A stretch of 64,000 nt of DNA from Granulicella aggregans (lineage in GTDB: Bacteria > Acidobacteriota > Terriglobia > Terriglobales > Acidobacteriaceae): the NCBI RefSeq assembly GCF_025685565.1, contig NZ_JAGSYE010000001.1:682001-746000 (forward strand). The letters run 5' to 3'. The position numbers and the translations under genes were made by a program. Shown here one piece after another: positions 20,856 through 29,824 of this stretch (position 1 is the stretch's first letter; each line of letters begins with the position of its first letter). Under the pieces are notes generated by a model. The model had not been told where the DNA came from. It searched no databases and saw only the letters and a list, made by a program, of their open reading frames with translations.

Positions 20856-20920
20856 CTGACGTTCGAAAGCCCGAGGGAAGCAAACTTCCTGGTTAGCACA
20901 CCGGCTCCCAGCCAAATGCC

Positions 20921-21835
20921 TCAGGCAGCGTCCGTCGACCGCGACTGCATAGCCCCAGGCCACGCCGTAGTCGTCGTCATCTTCATCGATGCGCGTCGCA
21001 TAATCTCGATCTCGGCGGGAGCCAGCATATCCGGGGGAAGCCCCGCGATCGCCACATGGCCCGGGCTATCGCCAAGAACCTCAGAGATCTGGTTCCAGCG
21101 CAGGAACGGCGAAGTAGTAGGCAGCGTAATCAGGCGTCGCTTCGGCTCTGGCAGCGCGAAGTAGAGCGTCCAGGTAAGGAAGGTGAGGCATACAGCAGCA
21201 TTGCCGACGATGCTGAAGAGCCCATACATGGAAGAAGAGGTGCTGTGCATCCACGCCGACTGGATCATGTCCGTCGTCGCCATCACTCCAAGGCCCAGGC
21301 TCACGCCAAAGATGCGGCTGCGATAGGAGAGGCCCATCGGCCGGATGGCGAAGCAGACAAAGAGCAGGAGGCAGAGGATGAGAATGCTCTGGGTACGCTG
21401 CATCTGCGAGACAAAAGCAACCAGGTAGTTGACGGTGGTGATGTGCGGAGCGAACGCCGAGCCGAGAGCCACAAGAACCGATATCGCGGCGACCCACTTG
21501 AAGACCAGCATGCCGAGAGTGTTCAAACCCTTGAGCGGTGCCATCGCCAGCCGGTACATGCTGACAATGACAATCAGCATCAGAACGGAGTTGAACGCGA
21601 ATCCGGACCAATAGATCCAGAAGTCATACTGATAGGCGACACGGGCGTTGGGGAACATCTGCCAGCGGGAGACCACCACCCATTGCGCCGCAATAAAAGA
21701 CACCCTGGAGGCGAGCAGACCGGCGAGGAAGCCGTACTGCTTCAAAGATCGCGAGAGACAGATAGCTGCGAGCGCGGCGACACAGAAGAGAGGTTCGCAA
21801 TACTCAAGAAGTTTTACGGTCTCGGGTACGGTCAT
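20921..21835 (-). CDS. Multi-pass membrane protein, unknown
   Basis: A 304-residue protein with about seven hydrophobic segments: near residues 15-30, 35-52, 73-95, 110-130, 147-165, 173-190 and 205-225, followed by a soluble tail of about 70 residues starting PEPKRRLITLPTTSPFL. It resembles a widespread Acidobacteriota membrane family of unknown function seen near signalling genes. No catalytic motif is recognisable. It converges with rpsA, separated by the terminator and a family D repeat. Its upstream gap of about 95 bases contains the stop of the small gene at 21931. Confidence 0.7.
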   Translation of the reverse strand: MTVPETVKLLEYCEPLFCVAALAAICLSRSLKQYGFLAGLLASRVSFIAAQWVVVSRWQMFPNARVAYQYDFWIYWSGFAFNSVLMLIVIVSMYRLAMAPLKGLNTLGMLVFKWVAAISVLVALGSAFAPHITTVNYLVAFVSQMQRTQSILILCLLLFVCFAIRPMGLSYRSRIFGVSLGLGVMATTDMIQSAWMHSTSSSMYGLFSIVGNAAVCLTFLTWTLYFALPEPKRRLITLPTTSPFLRWNQISEVLGDSPGHVAIAGLPPDMLAPAEIEIMRRASMKMTTTTAWPGAMQSRSTDAA

Positions 21836-21930
21836 CGGGTCATCCTCGCGTAACTCTGGTGATTACAGAAGTCTACGCGAAGATGACCCGCTGGCAAATC
21901 AATTTCTTGGGCCGGTTATCGGCGATCGTT

Positions 21931-22122
21931 CTACTTGCCTTTGTTGTTCGCGGCGATGCCACAATCCGTCGTGCCATCCGGAGGGCAGGTCGGGATCGGC
22001 ATGAACGACGAAGTCATCGAAGAAGAGGCAATCGTTTTGGCGGAAGCGGAAGACGTCCGGGTGGAGGCTGCGGCACCGGTAAGGGCGAGGACGACGACGA
22101 AAGCGCGGACGATGTTCTTCAT
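21931..22122 (-). CDS. Small exported peptide, unknown
   Basis: A 63-residue product starting MKNIVRAFVVVLALTGAAAS, a textbook signal peptide, followed by a Ser/Thr/Ala-rich mature part and a Cys-containing end PIPTCPPDGTTDCGIAAN. The ATG at 22122 is supported by AAGGAG 7 bases upstream; the frame stays open further upstream but without such a signal. Two cysteines in a Pro/Gly-rich tail could form a disulphide. I do not recognise a family. A similar style small exported gene lies at 27835-27996. Confidence 0.6.
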   Translation of the reverse strand: MKNIVRAFVVVLALTGAAASTRTSSASAKTIASSSMTSSFMPIPTCPPDGTTDCGIAANNKGK

Positions 22123-22167
22123 GGTGTAGCTCCTTATGGGTAGGGGTCGAACAAAAGTTGTAGACAA

Positions 22168-22496
22168 ACTCGATATCCAGAAGATAAGATCGTATCGTCG
22201 ATAAGTCCAATGAAATCAGATATATAGCCTAATAATTAACGCGGTAGATTACTAACGTAATACAACTCGCGCGGCATAGTGAAACTTTCCACAGGCTGAA
22301 ACCCGTCTCGCGGCAACCCTGACACGCACGAAAAGGGCCACCCGAAACAGCGGGTGGCCTCACTTTTGTTATAGATTTCTTAGCCTTCTGCCCCGGCGGG
22401 GCAATCGAGCACCGTCGTAGAGTCAATGGGAATCCCTGGACTCCGCCGCCTTCTCTGCAACTCACCCGGACAGGGGTCCGAGGAACTCCAGGAAAG
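22168..22496. other. Intergenic region between infC and the small peptide gene
   Basis: A 329-base gap, AT-richer than its surroundings around 22180-22270, containing the hairpin at 22336-22359. No ORF with a credible start is seen on either strand. rpmI and rplT, which usually follow infC, are not here. Confidence 0.5.
22336..22359 (-). terminator. Terminator downstream of infC
   Basis: A 9-base stem GGCCACCCG / CGGGTGGCC with a 6-base loop. Read on the minus strand it is followed by CTTTT, which suits termination of the infC transcript, whose stop lies about 140 bases upstream. Confidence 0.7.
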
Positions 22497-23102
22497 CTAG
22501 ACCTCGACCGGGGTCTCGACTGACGCAGCGTTCGACGCGGCCGCGGGCTTCTTCACGACTGGTTCCAGCTTCTTCGAGGGCGCAATAATGGCGTGCAGCG
22601 TCGTGCCTTCCATGCGCGGCATAAACTCGACCAGCCCCGCATCGCCGATGTCCAGAATCAGGCGGTTGATGATCTTGTAGCCCAGATCGCGGTGCGCCAT
22701 CTGCCGGCCCTTGAAGCGCAGCGACGCCTTCACCTTGTCGCCTTCGCCCAGGAAGCGCACGGCCTGGTTCTTCTTGGTCTGGTAATCGTGCTCGTCCACG
22801 GTCACAGAGAACTTGACCTCCTTGACGACGATCACCTTCTGCTTCTTACGCGCCGCGCGCTCGCTCTTGTCCTTCTCGTAAAGGAACTTGCCGTAGTCCT
22901 GGATCTTGCAGACCGGCGGAACGGCATTGGGGGAGATCTCAACGAGATCGAGCGACTTCTCGCGCGCCATCTTCAGGGCGTCGAATGGTGCCATGACGCC
23001 AAGCTGCTCGCCATTTTCGTCAATGACGCGGATCTCGCGAGCGCGAATACGCTCGTTGGTACGGATAAAAGACTTCGCGGAACGCTTATCAATCGGTGGG
23101 AT
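22497..23102 (-). CDS. infC: Translation initiation factor IF-3, non-AUG start
   Basis: The first ATG in frame (22994) gives a protein starting MAPFDALKMAREKSLDLVEI, which lacks the conserved IF-3 N-terminus. Reading further upstream in the same frame gives RTNERIRAREIRVIDENGEQ, the true start region. No ATG, GTG or TTG lies there; GGAGG at 23109-23113 is followed by in-frame ATT (23105) and ATC (23102), the latter at a good 6-base spacing. Rare AUU/AUC starts are known for infC and underlie its autoregulation by IF-3. The product is about 201 residues with N and C domains and an extra Lys/Ala/Val-rich tail. rpmI and rplT do not follow. Confidence 0.9.
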   Translation of the reverse strand: MPPIDKRSAKSFIRTNERIRAREIRVIDENGEQLGVMAPFDALKMAREKSLDLVEISPNAVPPVCKIQDYGKFLYEKDKSERAARKKQKVIVVKEVKFSVTVDEHDYQTKKNQAVRFLGEGDKVKASLRFKGRQMAHRDLGYKIINRLILDIGDAGLVEFMPRMEGTTLHAIIAPSKKLEPVVKKPAAASNAASVETPVEV

Positions 23103-23372
23103 AATTTGCCTCCACAGCGAGCCCGCAGGCTGGCCATGCGTAGTTGAGATTTAGGCGCACCCTTTTCAGGTTGCACCGCACACTAAAGTGTAGCATTCGG
23201 CACGTCCTGCCATAGGTTACCGGCAGGCTAAATGCCCGCGAATACGAATCGGCTGGCAAGCCCACCGGAAGGCAAAGATTGGACATTTGGGCGAAGAGAA
23301 GGGCAAGATGGAAAACGCCGCAAAATCATGCGCCTTATCGCGCAGCAGTCAAAGAATCTGAAAGGTCAAGGA

Positions 23373-23855
23373 ATGAAACGCAGGATCCTGCTGGTAGATG
23401 ATGAAGTAGCCGTGTTGCTGACGCTGAAGGCAGTCCTTGAGATCAGCGGCTTCGATGTAGATACCGCCGCGTCAGCCCGCGAGGGCAAGGCCAAGCTCCG
23501 CAAGTTCGAGTACAGCATGGTCATCACCGATATGCGTATGGAGAGCGAAGACGCGGGCGTCGATGTCGTGAAGGCCGCCCGCGCCGCTGCGTACCAGCCC
23601 GCCGTAGCCCTGCTCACCGCCTTCCCCACCGACGACGAAGGCTGGCAGTACACCGGTGCCGACAAGATGCTGGTGAAGCCCATGCAGACCCGCATCCTGC
23701 TACAACAGATCGAGAAACTCCTCGAGACGCACGAAGCGAAGAAGGCTAAGGCTACCGGCATCCCCGCAGTACCGGTAAAGGCCGTGCGCAAGTCCGCCCC
23801 CAAGAAGGCCGCATCCAAGCGCGTCGGTACCGCGAAGCCGGGAACCAGGAAGTAA
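23373..23855 (+). CDS. Single-domain response regulator with Lys/Ala/Pro-rich tail
   Basis: The ATG at 23373 gives 160 residues. Residues 1-120 form a receiver domain: acidic pair VDDE, phosphoacceptor VITDMRM, the LLTAF Thr and LVKPM Lys are all in place. No output domain follows; instead the last 40 residues are a basic tail (KKAKATGIPAVPVKAVRKSA, then PKKAASKRVGTAKPGTRK) like histone H1-type or AlgR-type tails. Such a tail could bind DNA or RNA non-specifically. An upstream ATG at 23328 is possible. The next gene (minus strand, converging) encodes a histidine-containing helical protein. Confidence 0.85.
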   Translation: MKRRILLVDDEVAVLLTLKAVLEISGFDVDTAASAREGKAKLRKFEYSMVITDMRMESEDAGVDVVKAARAAAYQPAVALLTAFPTDDEGWQYTGADKMLVKPMQTRILLQQIEKLLETHEAKKAKATGIPAVPVKAVRKSAPKKAASKRVGTAKPGTRK

Positions 23856-23916
23856 AGACGCTTCCGATCACCCGCTCGTGTCGCGTGTCGGATATTCTCC
23901 CCAACCTCAACTCTTC

Positions 23917-23964
23917 GGGTGCCCCATCCATCATCGCGCCTCTTGCGAAGGTGGGTGGGACGTA
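23917..23964. repeat. Dispersed palindromic repeat, family A copy 2
   Basis: GGGTGCCCCATCCA at the left and GTGGGTGGGACGTA at the right, with an unrelated 20-base centre. Same arms as at 365-409 and twice near 58.3 kb. It sits between the converging response regulator and phosphoacceptor-like genes and almost touches the stop of the latter. Confidence 0.8.
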
Positions 23965-23970
23965 TGCCTC

Positions 23971-24231
23971 CTACTTCGCCGTATGCGCCTTCACAAACTC
24001 CCGCAACGCCAGGTTGATGCCCAGCGCCTTCTCCACGCCGCCATCCAGCATCCGCAGCCAGTCCGACGCCGGCTCCTTCAGCTCCACGGTTCCCAGCAGG
24101 TAGCTGGTCTGCACCAGGATCTCCAGCGCGTTGCTGAGATCGTGCGCCAGCTTACGGATTCCCAGCGCGACCTCCTCCGGAATCATCTCCTTGGTTGAGT
24201 CAGAGGGCAGGGGTTTGTTCGAGTCAGTCAT
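23971..24231 (-). CDS. Small histidine phosphoacceptor-like (DHp-type) protein
   Basis: An 86-residue, mostly helical protein. Residues 26-45 read RKLAHDLSNALEILVQTSYL, which resembles the H-box of histidine kinase dimerisation domains (HDLxNxL). A second helix (DWLRMLDGGVEKALGINLAL) follows, so a two-helix hairpin is plausible. There is no ATPase domain, signal peptide or TM segment. Small proteins of this kind could act as phosphotransfer or scaffold modules. The neighbouring response regulator (23373) lacks an output domain and a partner kinase, which makes a functional link attractive but unproven. Confidence 0.6.
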   Translation of the reverse strand: MTDSNKPLPSDSTKEMIPEEVALGIRKLAHDLSNALEILVQTSYLLGTVELKEPASDWLRMLDGGVEKALGINLALREFVKAHTAK

Positions 24232-24305
24232 GGAGGCCGCTTTCTGTTCTAAAGTTCTTCAGAATCAAGTGAACGCGAGTTCAGTGTAGGCGAGCCGAGC
24301 CTCAA

Positions 24306-24334
24306 TTGACAGCACCCTCCGGGTTTGACACACT
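24306..24334 (+). promoter_or_regulatory. Possible promoter upstream of tRNA-Leu
   Basis: TTGACA at 24306-24311 with CACACT 17 bases later (three of six matches to the -10 consensus). A second TTGACA at 24325-24330 has no matching -10. The -35 is perfect and position relative to the tRNA (about 50 bases) is sensible, but the -10 is poor. Confidence 0.35.
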
Positions 24335-24386
24335 AGAGTTTCACGGTTGAAGGCTTCAGCAACTTGCTGAGACGCTTTTACAGCGT

Positions 24387-24473
24387 GCCGTAGTGGCGGA
24401 ATTGGCAGACGCGCATGGTTCAGGTCCATGTACTCGCAAGGGTGTGGGGGTTCGAGTCCCCCCTTCGGCACCA
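24387..24473 (+). tRNA. tRNA-Leu (anticodon CAG)
   Basis: An 87-base type II tRNA with encoded CCA. The anticodon arm reads CATGG-TTCAGGT-CCATG, giving anticodon CAG for CUG codons. A long variable arm follows (TACTCGCAAGGGTGT), then GGGGGTTCGAGTCCCCC as the T arm and CTTCGGCACCA at the 3' end. The acceptor stem pairs except for one U-U. It lies 54 bases upstream of trpC. Confidence 0.95.
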
Positions 24474-24526
24474 AAGATTTTTCTCTCCAGCTTCAAACCC
24501 CGTCTTTAGTTAGACAGAGCGAAGGC

Positions 24527-25336
24527 ATGGCGACCCAGCTTGACCAGATTTTGGCGCGAACCGCGCTCGATGTAGCAGAGCGCAAGGCTGCTGCCGATCT
24601 TCGGGCCGTTGAGCACCGGGCAGCAGCTCACCAGCCACGCGGATTCGCCGCAAACCTCAAAGCCATCTCCGAAGCAAAATCTCACCCCGCAGTCATCGCG
24701 GAGCTCAAGAAAGCCTCGCCCTCTCGCGGCGTGATCCGGCCTTCCTTTGATCCCGAGCCGCTTGCGAAGGCCCTCGAAGCCGCTGGTGCCGGTGGTCTCT
24801 CTGTCCTGACCGACGAACCCTTCTTCCAGGGCTCTCTACGCAATCTAGAGATCGCTTCGGCGGCCACGACGATCCCCTGCCTGCGCAAGGACTTCATGGT
24901 CGACCGCTTCCAGGTCCTCGAAGCCCGCGCCTCGAACGCCGACGCGATCCTGCTGATCGTCGCGGCCCTCACAGACGCCGACCTGAAGCTCCTGAGCAAC
25001 GAAGCCTACGCCTGCGGCCTCGATGTTCTCTGCGAAGTCCACGATCGCAATGAGCTCGACCGCGCCATCCAGATCGGCTGCCAGATGATCGGCGTCAACA
25101 GCCGCGATCTGCGCACCTTCGTGATGCACCCCGAGATCCAGCTCGAGCTCGCCGAAGCGATCCCAACCAATGTCGTTCGCGTAGCCGAGAGCGGCATCAA
25201 GGACCGCGAAGACATCGACCGTCTCACTGCCGCCGGCTACGACGCCTTCCTCATCGGAGAAACCCTGATGCGCGAGAGCGATCCGGGCGCAGCCCTCAGC
25301 GCCTTGCTCGCACGCCAAGCCGCAGTCGTGGCCTGA
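24527..25336 (+). CDS. trpC: Indole-3-glycerol phosphate synthase
   Basis: From the ATG at 24527 (the frame stays open upstream only because it runs through the tRNA) the product is 269 residues. IGPS landmarks: VIAELKKASPSRGVI with the catalytic Lys, LSVLTDEPFFQGS, PCLRKDFMVD, NADAILLIVAAL, VLCEVHDRNELDRA, GVNSRDLRTF, AESGI and FLIGETLM. It closes the pyrrole ring to give indole-3-glycerol phosphate. All catalytic residues of the TIM barrel are present. trpF follows after 16 bases. trpE, trpG and trpD are not in this window. Confidence 0.97.
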   Translation: MATQLDQILARTALDVAERKAAADLRAVEHRAAAHQPRGFAANLKAISEAKSHPAVIAELKKASPSRGVIRPSFDPEPLAKALEAAGAGGLSVLTDEPFFQGSLRNLEIASAATTIPCLRKDFMVDRFQVLEARASNADAILLIVAALTDADLKLLSNEAYACGLDVLCEVHDRNELDRAIQIGCQMIGVNSRDLRTFVMHPEIQLELAEAIPTNVVRVAESGIKDREDIDRLTAAGYDAFLIGETLMRESDPGAALSALLARQAAVVA

Positions 25337-25352
25337 GTCGGAATCCATCCCC

Positions 25353-26060
25353 ATGTGGATTAAGTTCTGTGCCAACACGAACCTCGAAGACGCTCTCATC
25401 GCCGCGGAACTTGGCGCGAATGCGGTCGGCTTTGTCTTCGCTCCCAGCAAGCGCCAGGTGACCGCAGCACAGGTCGCAGCCATCACACCTCATCTCCCGT
25501 CAGCGCTCGAAAAGATCGGCGTCTTCATGTCAGCCGACGCACTCGAGATTGCAGAGATCGTCCGCTCCTCGGGACTCACCGGCGTTCAATTGCACGGAGC
25601 CTTCGACGCTGCTCTGGTCCGCTTACTGCGCGAGCATCTGGGAGAAGACATCTCGATCACCCAGACCGTCCACTGGGAAGTGGACGGCAAGACCAACAAT
25701 GCAGAAGATCTCGCCGCCGAGTTGAAGGAAATAGCTCAAGAGCCCGCCATCGACCACGTCCTCATCGACTCGAAGAGCGCCAAAGGCGCGGGCGGGACCG
25801 GCGTCAGCTTCGACTGGAGCGAAGCGCGCGAAGCCCTCGCGCAGTTTCAGGGTAGGCTGATCGTCGCCGGGGGCCTGCATCCGGCCAACGTGGCTGCCGC
25901 CATCGCGGCGTTGAATCCTTGGGGCGTTGACGTCGCCAGCGGAGTTGAAGCAGAACCCGGAAGAAAAGACCGCCAAAAGCTGATGTGCTTCATCGACGCA
26001 GCCCGGAATGCGAGACCACGAGCAAGCTCTGGCCCTTACGTCATCACCCAACAGACGTAG
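25353..26060 (+). CDS. trpF: Phosphoribosylanthranilate isomerase
   Basis: A 235-residue TrpF. The N-terminus reads MWIKFCANTNLEDA, keeping the catalytic Cys in a KFCAN context rather than the usual KICG. GADAVGF-like GANAVGFVFAPSKRQV, GVQLHG, HVLIDSKSAKGAGGTG with the general-acid Asp, and VAGGLHPANVAAAI complete the barrel. It isomerises PRA to CdRP, the step before TrpC. About 25 extra C-terminal residues (ARPRASSGPYVITQQT) are atypical. It lies between trpC and an EAL regulator. Confidence 0.93.
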   Translation: MWIKFCANTNLEDALIAAELGANAVGFVFAPSKRQVTAAQVAAITPHLPSALEKIGVFMSADALEIAEIVRSSGLTGVQLHGAFDAALVRLLREHLGEDISITQTVHWEVDGKTNNAEDLAAELKEIAQEPAIDHVLIDSKSAKGAGGTGVSFDWSEAREALAQFQGRLIVAGGLHPANVAAAIAALNPWGVDVASGVEAEPGRKDRQKLMCFIDAARNARPRASSGPYVITQQT

Positions 26061-26132
26061 GGTGGTCTATAGCACTCCTAGCGTAGGCTGTAAGCATCTG
26101 CATGTTTGCCAATCTGAGATCTAAGGCGACCG

Positions 26133-27719
26133 ATGATTTCGGATCTGAACGAATTGCGGAAAGCGATCGACGAAGATCGGATCGTCCCGGGCTTCCAACC
26201 CATCACGGCGTTGCGAAGTGGCAGGCTAACCGGCTTTGAGTTGTTGTCGCGATGGCAACACCCGGCCTTCGGCCCTATCCTACCGGAAAACTTCATCCCC
26301 CTGGCCGAGCAGCACGGCCTCATCTGGGAGCTCACCCGCCAGGTCCTGCGCAAGGGCTTTGCGGCGGCCCGCGTCATCGCCGATCCACTCTTGCTCTCGA
26401 TCAATGTCTCTCCCATCCAGTTGCGCGATAGCTCCCTGGTAAAGACGCTTCGAGACCTGGCCGATGTAGGCGGTTTTCCACTAAATCGCCTGATGATTGA
26501 GATCACCGAAAGCGCCATGTGCACCGACCTCCTACGCGCTCAGGTGGTGGCGAGGGACTTGAAAGCGATGGGCTGCCGGCTCGCCCTCGACGACTTCGGG
26601 ACGGGCTACTCCAGCCTGGCACAACTTCAAGTGCTTCCCTTCGACGAGCTAAAGATCGACCGAATCTTCGTCAGCGCCATGACGAAGTCGCGGGAGAGCC
26701 GTAAGATCGTCGCATCGATCATCGGCCTCGGCCACAGCCTCGGGCTTACAACCGTCGCCGAAGGCGTCGAGACAGAGGCGCAGGCCGACATGTTGATCTG
26801 GCTGGGTTGTGAGCAGGTGCAGGGCTGGCTCTACGGCAAGGCCGTCCCGGTAGCTCAGATCCCAGGACTCATCGCCGCTCCTCCGCGTCCTATCTCGCCG
26901 GCGATGGCGAGCCCCGGCGAGGGATGGGCCAGTTCGAACCTCGAAGCTCTCCCCACCCAGCGCTTGTCCCAACTGCAAGCCATCTACGATGGTGCGCCGG
27001 TGGGCCTCTGCTTTCTCGATCGCAACTTTCGCTACATCAGCCTGAATCCGCGGCTCGCGGAGATCAATGACATTCCCCTCGCAGACCACATCGGCAAGAC
27101 CGTCGCCGAGGTCCTCCCGGAGCTCTTTCCCCGGATCGAAGCGGCCCTCCTCGCCGTCCTCAACGGCGAATCGCTTCCGGAGACGGACATCGCGATTCCG
27201 GCAAAAGTCCCCGGCGACTCGCCGAAGATGCTTCGCGCGACCTTCTATCCAGCCTTCGACGAGGCAGACGAGGTCATTGGAATCTCAATCGCCGTGCTGG
27301 ACCTCACCAGCGAGGCGGAGTCTGCGGCAAGGCACAGCGAAGAGGCAACACTGGTCGCACAGGCCGCCGAATTGACCCATGCGGTGGAAGCCCTGACCCA
27401 GAGCGTCCAGACCAGCTCCCAATGGGCGTCCGGTCCCGGCGATATCAGAGCGCGCACCCGCAATCTCGGGTGGATGGAAGCGTTGCATCCGGATGACCTG
27501 GAACCCGCCATCATCGCGATGAAGAACTCGCTCGACTCCGGGGTTCCCGTCGATATCAAATACCGCGTCGGCGATCTGGAAGGCAAGTGGAAGTGGATAC
27601 AGTCACGCGGAAGACCGCGTTTCGCTCCCACAGGAGAAGTGGTTCGCTGGTACGGCAGTGTGCAGGAGATCCACGATCTCAAGATCGAAGCAGACAGCAG
27701 AATGCCCGTGCACAGCTAA
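26133..27719 (+). CDS. EAL-domain c-di-GMP phosphodiesterase with C-terminal PAS domains
   Basis: A 528-residue protein. The EAL domain is N-terminal (about 1-250) and keeps the catalytic set: Glu36 in FELLSRW, Asn91, Glu123 in EITES, Asp153-Asp154 in DDFGTG, Lys174, Glu210 and Gln230. Residues about 275-395 form a PAS domain (LQAIYDGAPVGLCFLDRNFR), and about 430-520 a second PAS-like part ending in a PAC-type WIQSRGRPRFAPTGEVVRWYG. It should hydrolyse c-di-GMP to pGpG. There is no TM helix. EAL before PAS is the reverse of the common order. It separates trpF from trpB. Confidence 0.9.
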   Translation: MISDLNELRKAIDEDRIVPGFQPITALRSGRLTGFELLSRWQHPAFGPILPENFIPLAEQHGLIWELTRQVLRKGFAAARVIADPLLLSINVSPIQLRDSSLVKTLRDLADVGGFPLNRLMIEITESAMCTDLLRAQVVARDLKAMGCRLALDDFGTGYSSLAQLQVLPFDELKIDRIFVSAMTKSRESRKIVASIIGLGHSLGLTTVAEGVETEAQADMLIWLGCEQVQGWLYGKAVPVAQIPGLIAAPPRPISPAMASPGEGWASSNLEALPTQRLSQLQAIYDGAPVGLCFLDRNFRYISLNPRLAEINDIPLADHIGKTVAEVLPELFPRIEAALLAVLNGESLPETDIAIPAKVPGDSPKMLRATFYPAFDEADEVIGISIAVLDLTSEAESAARHSEEATLVAQAAELTHAVEALTQSVQTSSQWASGPGDIRARTRNLGWMEALHPDDLEPAIIAMKNSLDSGVPVDIKYRVGDLEGKWKWIQSRGRPRFAPTGEVVRWYGSVQEIHDLKIEADSRMPVHS

Positions 27720-27834
27720 GCGCACGGGCATCCATTCGACATCGGATCGATATCTGGATTTTTTGATTTGGAAGAGGTTCTGGACGGGGCCGACCTCGCG
27801 AAGCAGGCGGAATGTCCGCCGAATACGTTAGGGA

Positions 27835-27996
27835 TTAGTGATGCGGCTGCGACTCGTGAATCCGCGCGTGGGGCGTGCGGTCATGAATGGTCGTCGAGCC
27901 ATGCTGGTGAACGCTGGGAGTCTGCGTACGAGCTTCTGCAAGTACGGGACTTAGACCAGCAACCAGTGCGAATACGAGAGCAATTCTCAGTTTCAT
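27835..27996 (-). CDS. Small exported histidine-rich peptide
   Basis: A 53-residue frame too short for most gene finders. ATG at 27996 follows a strong GGAGGAG (complement of 28001-28006). The product starts MKLRIALVFALVAGLSPVLA, a clear signal peptide, and the mature 33 residues contain seven His (TPSVHQHGSTTIHDRTPHAR, then IHESQPHH). A His-rich exported peptide might bind metal. It lies antisense within the trpF/EAL-trpB interval. No family is recognised. The signal peptide plus ribosome binding site make a real gene likely, and expression is the open point. Confidence 0.6.
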   Translation of the reverse strand: MKLRIALVFALVAGLSPVLAEARTQTPSVHQHGSTTIHDRTPHARIHESQPHH

Positions 27997-28304
27997 ATTC
28001 TCCTCCGTTGCTGCTGATAAGACGCTCCGGCATGATGCTCGGATTCATGATTTTGTTGTGTGGCCCACTGGAAATTCGTTACAGAATCGCAGAAAACTCC
28101 CTCGCCAGGATTAAATTTCTGCCCGGGTGAGCTTGCGAGCTATTGGCGACCCGTGTATCGTCGACTTCAAGATGACTTTTGCCTCCAGCCGTTTTGGGTT
28201 TACCGTCCGCTACTGGCGCTCCTTTTGGGGCCCACGAGCGGCGTCGGCGGAGTAGCTTCATCTGAAACCTTGGCAGCACTTCAGTTGAATCGACATCCAC
28301 ACGA

Positions 28305-28332
28305 GCCGCGACCCCAAAGGTTGCGGCTTTTT
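28305..28332 (+). terminator. Terminator-like hairpin between the EAL gene and trpB
   Basis: Stem GCCGCGACC / GGTTGCGGC (nine pairs, one G-U) with a 5-base CCAAA loop, followed by TTTTTCG. Good intrinsic-terminator form on the plus strand. It would separate trpB from the upstream genes or end an unrecognised RNA. Confidence 0.75.
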
Positions 28333-28424
28333 CGTTTTAGACCTGCACTTCTTGATTTCGTTTAGAGGCACACTGGATATTGGTTTCGTTTTACAGGCGT
28401 ATGAAATACCCGGTTCTGCTTAAG

Positions 28425-28485
28425 GGCACGGCTTTAGCCGTGCCGTAGGTGCTCTGTATCCGGTGCGGCTTCAGCCGATGGGGTA
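28425..28485. repeat. Family B-like stem-loops upstream of trpB
   Basis: GGGCACGGCTTTAGCCGTGCC is a perfect stem around TTTA, followed by GGTGCGGCTTCAGCCGATGG. The layout of two GGCTTCAGCC-type stems in a row matches family B (17551-17624, 36771-36839), but the primary sequence is more distant. Confidence 0.6.
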
Positions 28486-28539
28486 CGGTTTTCGTTCAAC
28501 TTCGGCCTTTTTGACCAGGCTTTTTAGAGGAAACTTTCG

Positions 28540-29799
<1,260 letters not shown>

Positions 29800-29824
29800 T
29801 TAGTCGACTTCGGAGGGTTCCGCC

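Larger units (their letters stand above)
27997..28539. other. Intergenic region upstream of trpB
   Basis: A 543-base stretch without a gene I can support. It holds the ribosome binding site of the small minus-strand gene (28001-28006), a terminator-like hairpin (28305-28332) and family B-like stem-loops (28425-28485). A 73-codon minus-strand frame (28079-28300) lacks supporting features. The hairpin on the plus strand could end a small RNA transcribed from about 28.1 kb, but no promoter is evident. Confidence 0.5.

Noticed and set aside
22168..22496. rpmI or rplT downstream of infC
   Set aside because: No short basic frame resembling L35 or L20 is found on either strand; only a terminator is present.
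28079..28300. 73-codon minus-strand frame between the EAL gene and trpB
   Set aside because: The best internal ATG has only a weak AAGG site, the protein is low-complexity basic, and no family or signal peptide supports it.
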